Below are positions 8,727 through 16,424 of a DNA stretch of 41,998 nt, piece by piece. The translations under genes were made by a program, and so were the position numbers. The notes under the pieces were generated by a model, which was given only the letters and a program-made list of their open reading frames with translations, did no database searches and was not told the DNA's origin. The stretch is taken from contig JBPCNH010000042.1 of NCBI GenBank assembly GCA_051001455.1, positions 1-41,998 on the forward strand. The letters are read 5' to 3'. The stretch comes from JBPCNH01 sp051001455. Lineage in GTDB: Bacteria > Actinomycetota > CADDZG01 > WHSQ01. Every line of letters begins with the position of its first letter. Position 1 is the first letter of the stretch.

Positions 8727-10012
8727 CGTTAGTCATAGCGCTGTTGGTCGCACTTTTCCTGGTCGTGTTGGCGGCGGTTCTGTCGGTTGCAGAGACGGCG
8801 CTCTCCCGCACGACCCGCGTGAAGGCGATCCAACTCGAGCAGAACAAGAAGCCGGGAGGGGCTGCGCTGGTGAAGATCGCCGAGGACCCGGCCCCCTTCC
8901 TGAACGCCGTGCTCCTCCTGAAGATCGCAGCGATCGTGGGGGCGGCCACCGTGGCGATCAGTGAAGCCCTTCAACAGTTCGACGCGGTGGGGGAGGTCCT
9001 TGCTTCGATCTTGCTGACCATCGTCCTGTTCATCCTCGCCGAGGTAGTCCCGCGCTCCTACGCCGTACAGCGGACCGACAGGGCGGCGCTCTTGACGGCG
9101 CGCCCGGTCCTCTTTCTGGGTCGCGTCCTGCGTCCCTTGAGCACCACGTTGATCGGACTGTCTAATGCGGCCCTTCTCGTACTCCCTGGACGGCGGATGC
9201 CGAAGGGGCCGTTCGTTACCGAAGACGAGATCCGTCACATGGTCGACGTGGCCGAGGAGGAGGAAGAGATCGAGGAGGAGGAGCGTGAGCTCATCCATTC
9301 CATCTTCGAGTTCGGCGACACGGTTGTCCGCGAGGTGATGGTTCCTCGTCCCGACATGGTCACGGTCCATTCGAGCGCCAAGCTGGATGAAGCACTCGAG
9401 ACGATCATCGAGGCCGGTTATTCACGGATCCCCATCCACGACGGCGACGCCGACAACATCATCGGGGTCTTGTATGCGAAAGACCTGATGAAGCGGATGC
9501 ACGAGAACAAGGGCAACGGGAAGGACGCTCGAGTCGGGTCGCTGGGCCGGGCTCCCACATTCGTCCCAGAGCAGAAGAAGGTCGCCGACCTGCTGCGGGA
9601 GATGCAGGAACAACGCGTGCACATGGCGGTCGTGGTGGATGAGTACGGCGGCACCGCAGGCCTCGTGACGATCGAGGACCTGATCGAGGAGCTCGTGGGC
9701 GAGATCGTGGACGAGTACGACCAGGAGGAACCTCTCGTCGAGCCGATCGATGACAACTCGATGCGGGTGGACGCGAAGATGCCGATCGACGAGGTGAACG
9801 ATCTCTTCAGCGTGGATCTGCCGGATGACGAGTGGGACACGGTGGGGGGCCTCGTGTTCGGCCTGACCGGGCGTGTGCCCGTTGAGGGCGAGTCGGTGCG
9901 CTTCGATGGGCTTCTCTTCGAGACCGAGCGTGTCACGGGTCGCAGGATCCAGAAGGTGGTCATCAGGAAATCTCCTATCGAGGAGAGCCCCGAGGATCCC
10001 GGTCAAGAATGA
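8723..10012 (+). CDS. CNNM/CorC-type CBS-domain membrane protein
   Basis: Integral membrane protein of the CNNM/HlyC/CorC family (429 aa), often annotated hemolysin and related to Mg2+/Co2+ efflux. The order is an N-terminal CNNM transmembrane domain (about 1-160) starting with a long hydrophobic helix, an acidic linker (VAEEEEEIEEEE) that leads into the basal helix, two CBS domains (VMVPRPDMVTV and VVDEYGGTAGLVTIEDL, about 205-335), and a C-terminal CorC/HlyC domain (about 345-420). It lies between ybeY and era, overlapping both by 4 bp; a CBS/CorC gene in this slot is common. It is paralogous to the two minus-strand genes at 15114-17725. Confidence 0.9.
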   Translation: MTLVIALLVALFLVVLAAVLSVAETALSRTTRVKAIQLEQNKKPGGAALVKIAEDPAPFLNAVLLLKIAAIVGAATVAISEALQQFDAVGEVLASILLTIVLFILAEVVPRSYAVQRTDRAALLTARPVLFLGRVLRPLSTTLIGLSNAALLVLPGRRMPKGPFVTEDEIRHMVDVAEEEEEIEEEERELIHSIFEFGDTVVREVMVPRPDMVTVHSSAKLDEALETIIEAGYSRIPIHDGDADNIIGVLYAKDLMKRMHENKGNGKDARVGSLGRAPTFVPEQKKVADLLREMQEQRVHMAVVVDEYGGTAGLVTIEDLIEELVGEIVDEYDQEEPLVEPIDDNSMRVDAKMPIDEVNDLFSVDLPDDEWDTVGGLVFGLTGRVPVEGESVRFDGLLFETERVTGRRIQKVVIRKSPIEESPEDPGQE

Positions 10013-10947
10013 CGGCCGATCCCGAGGATCTTGGAGAACCGTCCGGCGCGCCGTTCCGCTCAGGGTTCGTCACGGTGGTGGGGCGTCCGAACGTCGGCAA
10101 ATCTTCACTCGTCAACGCGTTGGTGGGTGAGAAGGTGGCGATCATCTCCAACAAGCCGCAGACGACTCGCTCGGCGGTGCGCGGCATCATCGACGTTCCC
10201 GGCGCGCAGGTCGTTCTCGTGGACACCCCGGGGTACCACAAGCCCCGAACACTGTTGGGTGAACGTCTGAACGAGGTCGTGCGGGGAGCCTGGTCAGACG
10301 TCGATCTCGCGTTATTCGTGGTCGATGGTGAAGCTGGGGTCGGTAGCGGCGACGAGAGGGTCTCCTCGGACCTGAGGGCGGCTAACTGCCCGGTCATCTG
10401 TGTGGTGAACAAGCTCGATCGCATGAAGCCGAACGACGTGGCCGAACAGCTGACCGTGGCGTCCCGCCTGCGGGATTTCGAGGAGTTCATCCCGGTCTCT
10501 GCTAAGACGGGGCAGGGGGTCGAGGATCTGTTGAGGTTGATCCTCGATCGGATGCCCGAGGGGCCGATGTACTACCCATCTGGGGTCCGCCGCGACCAGC
10601 CTCCTCCCACTTTTGTGGCAGAGCTGGTGCGCGAGAAGTTGCTGGCTCGCACGCACGAGGAGCTGCCCCATTCGATCGCCGTCGTCACCGAGGATTACCA
10701 AACCAGGGATGATGGCCTTCTCGAGATCAGCGCCACGATCTACGTCGAGCGCGACTCGCAGAAGGGCATCGTCATCGGAAAGGGCGGATCCACCATCAAG
10801 GCTGTAGGTATGGCTGCTCGAGAGGAGACCGAGGCCTTGTTCGGGCAGCGCGTGTTTCTGGATCTTCGTGTGAAGGTCGAGAAGGACTGGCAACGCCGTG
10901 CCTACGCTCTGGAGCGACTGGGATTCGGCCGGGAAGACATGTCGTGA
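10009..10947 (+). CDS. era: GTPase Era
   Basis: Essential GTPase that binds the 3' end of 16S rRNA during 30S assembly. The G motifs are all present: G1 GRPNVGKS at 25-32, G2 within KPQTTRSAV, G3 DTPGYH, G4 NKLD and G5 SAKTGQG. A C-terminal KH domain carries IVIGKGGSTIKAVG. Length 312 is typical. The start overlaps the upstream CBS gene (ATGA) and the stop overlaps the following ABC gene (GTGA), making one tightly coupled run from phoH onward with ybeY as functional partner. Confidence 0.97.
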   Translation: MTADPEDLGEPSGAPFRSGFVTVVGRPNVGKSSLVNALVGEKVAIISNKPQTTRSAVRGIIDVPGAQVVLVDTPGYHKPRTLLGERLNEVVRGAWSDVDLALFVVDGEAGVGSGDERVSSDLRAANCPVICVVNKLDRMKPNDVAEQLTVASRLRDFEEFIPVSAKTGQGVEDLLRLILDRMPEGPMYYPSGVRRDQPPPTFVAELVREKLLARTHEELPHSIAVVTEDYQTRDDGLLEISATIYVERDSQKGIVIGKGGSTIKAVGMAAREETEALFGQRVFLDLRVKVEKDWQRRAYALERLGFGREDMS

Positions 10948-11960
10948 GGAACGCTCCTGCTTACGAGGTACGACACCTCTCGAAGACCTACGCGTCTCCG
11001 CCCGTCCGCGCGAACGAGTCCATCTCTTTCAAGGTCGAGCCGGGCGAGGCGTTCGGGCTTCTGGGCCCGAACGGGGCCGGCAAAACGACATTGGTGCGCC
11101 AGCTGATCGGGCTGCTCGCTCCGACCTCCGGCGAGGTGCGCCTCTTCGGTGAAGTCGTCGGATCGGGCCGAGCCAGCGAGAAGCGGGTGGGACGGACGGT
11201 GGCATACCTCCCGCAAGGGGCTCTAGCTCTGGGCGAACTGAAGGTTGCCGAGGCGATCCGATGGACCGGGATGTTGCGCGGGTGCGGTGGTACGACCTCG
11301 ACGGGCGAAACCGACGAGCTCATGTCTGCGCTGGAGCTACAAGGCATCGCCGATCGGCAGATCCGAAAGCTCTCGGGTGGGCAACGTCGTCTCGTCCAAC
11401 TCGCTATGACCTTGGTGGGACGCTTACCGGTCCTGATACTCGATGAACCCACAGCCGACATCGACACAGCTCTGCGTCAGCGCATCTGGGACATGATCTC
11501 GGATCGCTGTTCGCATGGCGCATCGGTGGTCCTCGTTACTCATGATGTCGCTGAAGCCGAGCGAGCGCTTCACCGTGTCGCGATCCTCGATAGAGGGCGG
11601 GTGGTGGTCGAGGGAACTCCCGCAGAGTTGAAAGCGAAGCTTGCGCACCGCACTCGCCTAGATATCGTGGTGGCCGCCGACTCCGGTGTCGACCCTGTCT
11701 CGATCGCAGCTTCGATAGGCGGCGAGACACGGATACGCGAGCGTCACGTCAGTGCTTGGGTACCCGCCGACGACGCCCTGCGTTCCTTAGAGAAGGTGAT
11801 GACCGCAGCGGGCTCCGACGCTCTCGAAGACGTGCGTCTGGTTACCCCGACGCTCGAGGACGTCTACCTCGATTACGGCGGCCGCTCGCTAGAAGAAGCG
11901 GACGTGACGACATCCGGGGAAGGATCCTCGCCCGAGGCAGCCGGGAGAGGGATGCGATGA
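10944..11960 (+). CDS. ABC transporter ATP-binding protein (ABC-2 exporter type)
   Basis: Cytoplasmic ATPase subunit of an ABC-2 type exporter. Walker A GPNGAGKT is at 41-48, followed by a Q-loop region, signature LSGGQRRLVQ, Walker B VLILDEPTADID and switch VTHD. A C-terminal extension of about 110 residues is of the kind found in drug and antibiotic efflux ATPases (DrrA/CcmA-like). It starts with GTG overlapping the era stop, and its own stop overlaps the permease start (ATGA), so the two form one transporter. The substrate is unknown. Confidence 0.88.
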   Translation: MRNAPAYEVRHLSKTYASPPVRANESISFKVEPGEAFGLLGPNGAGKTTLVRQLIGLLAPTSGEVRLFGEVVGSGRASEKRVGRTVAYLPQGALALGELKVAEAIRWTGMLRGCGGTTSTGETDELMSALELQGIADRQIRKLSGGQRRLVQLAMTLVGRLPVLILDEPTADIDTALRQRIWDMISDRCSHGASVVLVTHDVAEAERALHRVAILDRGRVVVEGTPAELKAKLAHRTRLDIVVAADSGVDPVSIAASIGGETRIRERHVSAWVPADDALRSLEKVMTAAGSDALEDVRLVTPTLEDVYLDYGGRSLEEADVTTSGEGSSPEAAGRGMR

Positions 11961-12706
11961 ATCTGTCTACCAGTTCCACGACTAAGTTCAAGGTTCTCGT
12001 CTTGATGCAGATGGCTCGAGTGCGTACGTCGTGGCGGCCTTACTTGATCGTCTCGAGCGCCATGCCGCTCGGGATCGCCCTCCTCATGAGGGCGATCATG
12101 GAGCCCGCTCAGGTACAGGAGTTCGGCCGCCAGATCGTCGCCGGGTCTGCGGTCCTTGCCATAGCAATGACGGCGATCGTGATGCTCGCTCAACGGGTTG
12201 CATCCCTGAAGGAGACGGGGGCGATCGATTTCTATTCGACGCTTCCGATCGGTCGGGGGGCTCTCGTCGGTGCGGTCTTGATCTCGTTCGCGGTCTTCGC
12301 TCTTCCTGGGACCGTCATCGTCGTGTTCTTCGGGGCGTTGATGTTCGATCTATCCCTTGCCGCACTGTGGACGACCGTTCCTGTGTGGGCCCTCGGATCC
12401 TTCGCCTTGGCCGGTCTCGGTGTGGCTATCGGATTCGGCGCGCCGGACGAGCAGCTCGCGGGGATGTACTCGAACCTCGCCATGATGGCGGTGCTGTTCC
12501 TTGGGATCCTGCCGGCGGACAAGATCCCCGGATGGCTCAGTCCGCTGAGGGCCGTTCTGCCGTCGACCTATGCGGTGAACGCCCTGAAGCCAGGGCTCGA
12601 GGGCACCGTAGAGGCATCGCAGGGGATGGATCTATTGATCCTCGCGATCTTCGGGGTTATATCCTTCCTCCTCGTACGAGGCCCCTTGTGGCCGGACAGA
12701 GAATGA
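11957..12706 (+). CDS. ABC-2 type transporter permease
   Basis: About 249 residues with six hydrophobic segments and the topology of ABC-2 permeases; the middle segments include AVLAIAMTAIVMLAQ and AVFALPGTVIVVFFGALM. A longer open frame extends upstream inside the ATPase gene. The start at 11957 is preferred because it overlaps the ATPase stop in ATGA and is preceded by a purine-rich GGGAGAGGG. The motif SFKETG-like SLKETGAIDFYSTLP is typical of this exporter group. It pairs with the ATPase at 10944; no substrate can be assigned. Confidence 0.82.
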   Translation: MNLSTSSTTKFKVLVLMQMARVRTSWRPYLIVSSAMPLGIALLMRAIMEPAQVQEFGRQIVAGSAVLAIAMTAIVMLAQRVASLKETGAIDFYSTLPIGRGALVGAVLISFAVFALPGTVIVVFFGALMFDLSLAALWTTVPVWALGSFALAGLGVAIGFGAPDEQLAGMYSNLAMMAVLFLGILPADKIPGWLSPLRAVLPSTYAVNALKPGLEGTVEASQGMDLLILAIFGVISFLLVRGPLWPDRE

Positions 12707-12739
12707 CGATGACAGAGCGCTACGGCACAGGAGTCGCAC

Positions 12740-12952
12740 ATGCCACAAGCAACGGTTAAGAGCTACGACTCGCTCACCAAGACGGGCGAGTTGCTGGCGG
12801 ATGACGGCGATACCACCTATGCCATCACCCCGGAGGCGATCGACGACGGGATGTTCCGATTCCTCCGGCCCGGTCAGCGGGTCACGTTCGACTTGGATCG
12901 GAGCGAGCAGGGCGCCGGAGGTATCTCGAACCTCCGCATCGGCATCGTCTGA
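12740..12952 (+). CDS. Small cold-shock-fold protein with degenerate RNA-binding motifs
   Basis: A 70-residue protein aligning by eye along the whole cold-shock domain: VKSYDSLTKTGEL in place of VKWFNxxKGFGFI, an acidic DDGD turn, and a final PGQRVTFDL matching GQKVSF. The aromatic residues of RNP1 and RNP2 are absent (KTGELL and YAIT instead of GFGFI and VFVHF), so ordinary nucleic-acid stacking is unlikely. It has an AGGAG ribosome binding site about 8 bases upstream. It lies between the ABC permease and recO. Assignment as a CSD/OB-fold relative is moderately certain; the function is unknown. Confidence 0.65.
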   Translation: MPQATVKSYDSLTKTGELLADDGDTTYAITPEAIDDGMFRFLRPGQRVTFDLDRSEQGAGGISNLRIGIV

Positions 12953-12997
12953 GCCCGCTACCCCCCTGATTTCCGCCTTCTATGGGCCTGCCGGCTC

Positions 12998-13003
12998 TAG
13001 GCT
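12998..13003 (+). promoter_or_regulatory. Putative -10 box of recO
   Basis: TAGGCT nine bases before the recO ATG at 13013, with a pyrimidine stretch and no ribosome binding site between. This suggests a leaderless or nearly leaderless transcript. Confidence 0.3.
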
Positions 13004-13012
13004 GTTTCCCTC

Positions 13013-13738
13013 ATGCCGGGGCTCTACCGGGACGAAGGAGTCGTCCTCAAGACCATCAAGCTGGGCGAAGCGGATCGCATCGTCACGCTGTTCACCCGCG
13101 AGCACGGCAAGGTAAGGGCGGTAGCGAAGGGGATCCGGAAAACCAAGAGCCGCTTCGGCGGTCGTCTCGAGCCTTTCACCAGAGCCGAGCTGCTCATCTA
13201 CAAGGGCCGTAAGGATCTCGACACGATCACGCAGGTCGACATCATCGATTCTTTCGACGCGGCGCGCCGGGATTACGAGCTCCTGGGTGCTGCATCTGCC
13301 ATGACTGAGTTGGTCGAGAAGATCACGCCCGATCGTGAGGGTGCTTTCTCGACCTATGCCTTACTCATCGGTGGTCTCCGCGCCTTGACGACGAACAAGA
13401 CCGCGACGGTGCTCCCGTCTTTCCTGATCAAGCTTCTATCGGTGTCGGGCTATCACCCTGAGTTGCACCGCTGTGCCGGATGTGGCGACGGTGGACGCCT
13501 CGGAGGATTCAGTCCGTCCTTCGGGGGAGCGGTGTGCGAGTCGTGCTGGCATGAAGATCATCATGCGGTCGGGATCGCTGCGGAGCACATCGAGATGATG
13601 TCCGTGTTGTTGTCTTCCGATATCGGACGCCCGCTGGGCGCCGCTGCCGCCGATGCCATCACGCTCGCTCTATGTCGCTATGCCGAGCATCACCTCGAGC
13701 GACCTTTGCGTAGCCTGCAGATGCTCACCGCGGTGTGA
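13013..13738 (+). CDS. recO: DNA repair protein RecO
   Basis: Recombination mediator of the RecFOR pathway that binds ssDNA and SSB and helps load RecA. The N-terminal OB fold shows DEGVVLKTIKLGEADRIV and REHGKVRAVAKG. The C-terminal helical domain carries a Cys4 zinc site, CAGCG at the front and CESC after a loop, as in many Gram-positive and actinobacterial RecO proteins. At 241 aa it is a normal size. uppS follows after 18 bp, a common actinobacterial order. Confidence 0.95.
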   Translation: MPGLYRDEGVVLKTIKLGEADRIVTLFTREHGKVRAVAKGIRKTKSRFGGRLEPFTRAELLIYKGRKDLDTITQVDIIDSFDAARRDYELLGAASAMTELVEKITPDREGAFSTYALLIGGLRALTTNKTATVLPSFLIKLLSVSGYHPELHRCAGCGDGGRLGGFSPSFGGAVCESCWHEDHHAVGIAAEHIEMMSVLLSSDIGRPLGAAAADAITLALCRYAEHHLERPLRSLQMLTAV

Positions 13739-13743
13739 ACCTC

Positions 13744-13749
13744 TAAAGT
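13744..13749 (+). promoter_or_regulatory. Putative -10 box of uppS (leaderless promoter)
   Basis: TAAAGT exactly seven bases before the uppS ATG at 13757, in the 18-bp gap after recO. The intervening CCCTCAC has no Shine-Dalgarno character. Confidence 0.4.
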
Positions 13750-13756
13750 CCCTCAC

Positions 13757-14422
13757 ATGTCGAGTTCACCAACGTCAGCCGTCCCCGTTCACGTCGCCAT
13801 CATCATGGACGGCAATGGACGCTGGGCTGAGGCGCGCGGGCTTCCTCGCACCAAGGGACATGAGATGGGAGAGCGCGCTCTCAACGATGTGATCGACGGT
13901 GCCCTGGATGCCGGTGTGAAATATCTGTCGGTATATGCCTTCTCTACCGAGAACTGGGCTCGCCCGCAAGAAGAGGTCGACTTCATCCTGGGATTCAATC
14001 GCGACCTGCTGCACAAGCGGCGCGATGAGATGGCGGCCAAAGGTGTACGCATCCGCCGGATCGGGCGACGAGAGCCCGTTCCGCAAGATGTCTTGAATCA
14101 ATGGGACGAGGCGGAGGTGATGACGGCGGGATGTGACCGTATGCAATTGCTCGTCTGCTTCAACTATGGCGGTCGCGCCGAGATCGAGGACGCGGCATCG
14201 AAAGGATCCATCGCGGCCAACCTCTATGCGCCCGACGTGCCGGACGTCGATCTCTTGATCCGCACCTCTGGCGAGAAGCGACTGTCGAATTTCCTCTTGT
14301 GGCAATCGGCTTATGCCGAGATCTATTTCACCGAGACGCTGTGGCCCGATTTCGATTCACAAGCGCTACGGGCAGCGATCGATGACTACGCCGAGAGGGA
14401 CCGGCGCTTCGGAGGCGTTTAG
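13757..14422 (+). CDS. uppS: Isoprenyl transferase (polyprenyl diphosphate synthase, UppS family)
   Basis: cis-Prenyltransferase that condenses isopentenyl diphosphate onto an allylic primer, making the polyprenyl carrier lipid for cell-wall synthesis. The active-site motif IIMDGNGRWA has catalytic Asp18. YAFSTENWARP, FNYGGRAE and DLLIRTSGEKRLSNFLLWQ with the final RERRFGG-like RDRRFGG are all present. At 221 aa it is shorter than most (about 245-295); about 16 residues are missing between GGR and DLLIRTSGE relative to the E. coli enzyme. Chain length therefore cannot be inferred. The stop overlaps the convergent mscS stop. Confidence 0.93.
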   Translation: MSSSPTSAVPVHVAIIMDGNGRWAEARGLPRTKGHEMGERALNDVIDGALDAGVKYLSVYAFSTENWARPQEEVDFILGFNRDLLHKRRDEMAAKGVRIRRIGRREPVPQDVLNQWDEAEVMTAGCDRMQLLVCFNYGGRAEIEDAASKGSIAANLYAPDVPDVDLLIRTSGEKRLSNFLLWQSAYAEIYFTETLWPDFDSQALRAAIDDYAERDRRFGGV

Positions 14423-15117
14423 TTACGGGGTCCTCCGTGCGTGATACCTCCCTCCGGGGCCGGAGGGAGCGGCTCCTCGGGCAGCGTCTTCGCGCCTGGT
14501 CCACTGGCCGCAGCCAGGACGCCCGCATTAGGGAGGTTCACCAATCCATTCTCGGTCATCAGGTGCACGTAGATCATGCTCATATCGACGATCACCCCGT
14601 TGTACTCCCCGCCGAGCATGCCCGACCTGATCGTGACTTCGTCGCCGACCGCGAAGGGACGAGCGATCAGCAGCACGATCCCCGCAAAGAAGTTACCGAG
14701 TGACTGTTGGGCCGCTATACCCAGGATGACACCCGTTGCGGCACCGCCAAGGAGGATCTTCTCGAGCGGTATCGCGAGCGCCGAGATGAACATCAACCCG
14801 ACCGTGAGATAGCCGATCACCGACATCACGAAGATCACCGCCGTGGCACGTGATCCGTCGCCGCGCGCATCGAGGGCGGCCTGGACCGCCTTTCCTATCC
14901 GCCGTATCGCCCAGATCCCGAAGAAGAGAACAGCGAGAGCCCCCGCCACCGCGACGGTTCTTTCGCTGGTCGTTGCCGTGTCGATCCCTCCAGGGTCGCT
15001 CCTATCTTCGATCTGCCCGACTCGGGTGGCGACGGCAAGCGCTGCGATCGCGAGCACGCCCAGCAGCGCCGCGCGTGCTGCATGGGGTTTGGCTGCTTGT
15101 GCGCCTGCTTTGTTCAT
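14419..15117 (-). CDS. Short MscS-family mechanosensitive ion channel
   Basis: A 232-residue membrane protein with three N-terminal hydrophobic segments. The pore-lining helix and start of the beta domain are recognisable as MscS: GGAATGVILGIAAQQSLGNF then ARPFAVGDEVTI, followed by GVIVDMSMIYVHL and LVNLPNAGV. The large C-terminal alpha/beta vestibule of E. coli MscS is absent, replaced by a Pro/Gly-rich tail. It would act as a tension-gated channel in the inner membrane. It is the last gene of a three-gene minus-strand run; its ATG overlaps the stop of the upstream CBS gene. It converges with uppS, the two stops overlapping in TTAG. Confidence 0.87.
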   Translation of the reverse strand: MNKAGAQAAKPHAARAALLGVLAIAALAVATRVGQIEDRSDPGGIDTATTSERTVAVAGALAVLFFGIWAIRRIGKAVQAALDARGDGSRATAVIFVMSVIGYLTVGLMFISALAIPLEKILLGGAATGVILGIAAQQSLGNFFAGIVLLIARPFAVGDEVTIRSGMLGGEYNGVIVDMSMIYVHLMTENGLVNLPNAGVLAAASGPGAKTLPEEPLPPAPEGGITHGGPRN

Positions 15118-16424
15118 CGCGTCTCAGCTCCTTTCGGTGTCTTCCTCTGGATCAAGACCTGCACGACCCGGCGCCGCTTCATGCTTTGAACCCTGATGAG
15201 CCATGTGTCGTGCTCGATCTGGTCGAGTCGTTTCGGGATCCGTCCCAGCCGCTCCATCAAGAATCCGGCGATCGTTTCGTATTCACCTTCAGGTAGATCG
15301 ACTCCGAGCCGGTTCTGGAGCTCGTCAATGCGCATCGTGCCGGGGGTGAGGAAACGATCTTCCCCGACCACCTCGATACCAGCTTCGCGCATGTCGTGCT
15401 CGTCCTGGATGTCTCCGACCAACTCTTCCAGCACGTCCTCCAACGTAACTATGCCGGCCGTCCCACCGTGCTCATCGAGCACGAGTGCCACGTGCGTCCT
15501 TTCGCGGCGCAGATCTCTGAGAAGCGGGAAGAGCTTGCGGGATTCGGGAACCATCATGAGCGAGCGGATCATGCGTCGAGGGATGCGCTTGTCGCGGGCG
15601 GCCTCGGGGATCCGCAGCAGGTCCTTCGAGTGGAAGAACCCGATGATCCGATCGCTGTCCTCGGAATAGACGGGGAAACGGCTGTGTCCGTGCTGGTTGA
15701 CGAGTCGCTCGAATTCTTCCGCCGGCGTGCTGATCGGAACGGCGACCATGTCCGTGCGAGGAACCATCACGGCTCCTGCATCCAATTCGTTGAACCCGGC
15801 GATCCCCGATAAGACTCGCTCCTCGAACTCCTCGATCGCGCCTTCTTTCCGAGACTCCTTCACCATGACACCGATCTCTTCCGCGGTGTGCACGCTGGCC
15901 AGCTCGTCGCGCGGAGGAACGCCGATGGCGCGGAGTATGACGTTGGCGATGCCGTTCAGCAGAACGAGGAATGGGCGAAAGACCTTGCTGTAGATCCTGA
16001 TCGGGTAGGCGAGCCACAGTGCGCTGCCCTCGGGTCTGGCGATGGCTATGTTCTTCGGGGCCATCTCGCCGATCACCATATGCAGGAAGACCACGATGGT
16101 CAGGGCGATCACGAAAGCGATCGAGTGAGAGAAGGCGGGCGAGAGCGGGAGAGTCTCGAACCACCCTTCGAGCATGTGGGCTACCGACGGCTCGGCAACT
16201 GCCCCCAGACCTAGCGAGGCCATGGTGATCCCGAGCTGAGCCCCGGCGAGCATCAGCGATAACTCACGGATCGAGCGCATAGCCACGATCGCTCGTTTGC
16301 TTCCCCCGTTGGCTAGATGCTCTATATGCGATCGGCGCGCCACGATAAGGGCGAACTCCGCGCAGACGAAGAAACCGTTCGCGATCAGCAAGGTCACGAT
16401 GAGGACGAAAGCGGTGATGGTCAT
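15114..16424 (-). CDS. CNNM/CorC-type CBS-domain membrane protein
   Basis: 436-residue paralogue of the hemolysin/CorC family. It has an N-terminal CNNM domain with several membrane helices (FVLIVTLLIANGFFVCAEF at the start, then the VVFLHMVIGEMAPK block), a CBS pair (VMVPRTDMVAVPI and VLDEHGGTAGIVTLEDVLEE) and a C-terminal CorC/HlyC domain. It overlaps the next gene (mscS) and the preceding paralogue by 4 bp each. Two tandem CNNM-CorC genes are often found in Actinobacteria; an ion-transport or membrane-integrity role fits the adjacent channel but is inference. Confidence 0.9.
   Translation of the reverse strand: MTITAFVLIVTLLIANGFFVCAEFALIVARRSHIEHLANGGSKRAIVAMRSIRELSLMLAGAQLGITMASLGLGAVAEPSVAHMLEGWFETLPLSPAFSHSIAFVIALTIVVFLHMVIGEMAPKNIAIARPEGSALWLAYPIRIYSKVFRPFLVLLNGIANVILRAIGVPPRDELASVHTAEEIGVMVKESRKEGAIEEFEERVLSGIAGFNELDAGAVMVPRTDMVAVPISTPAEEFERLVNQHGHSRFPVYSEDSDRIIGFFHSKDLLRIPEAARDKRIPRRMIRSLMMVPESRKLFPLLRDLRRERTHVALVLDEHGGTAGIVTLEDVLEELVGDIQDEHDMREAGIEVVGEDRFLTPGTMRIDELQNRLGVDLPEGEYETIAGFLMERLGRIPKRLDQIEHDTWLIRVQSMKRRRVVQVLIQRKTPKGAETR

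Noticed and set aside
11756..11956. Longer N-terminus of the ABC permease
   Set aside because: It would overlap the ATPase gene by 200 bp and is not hydrophobic; the ATGA overlap at 11957 is the natural start.
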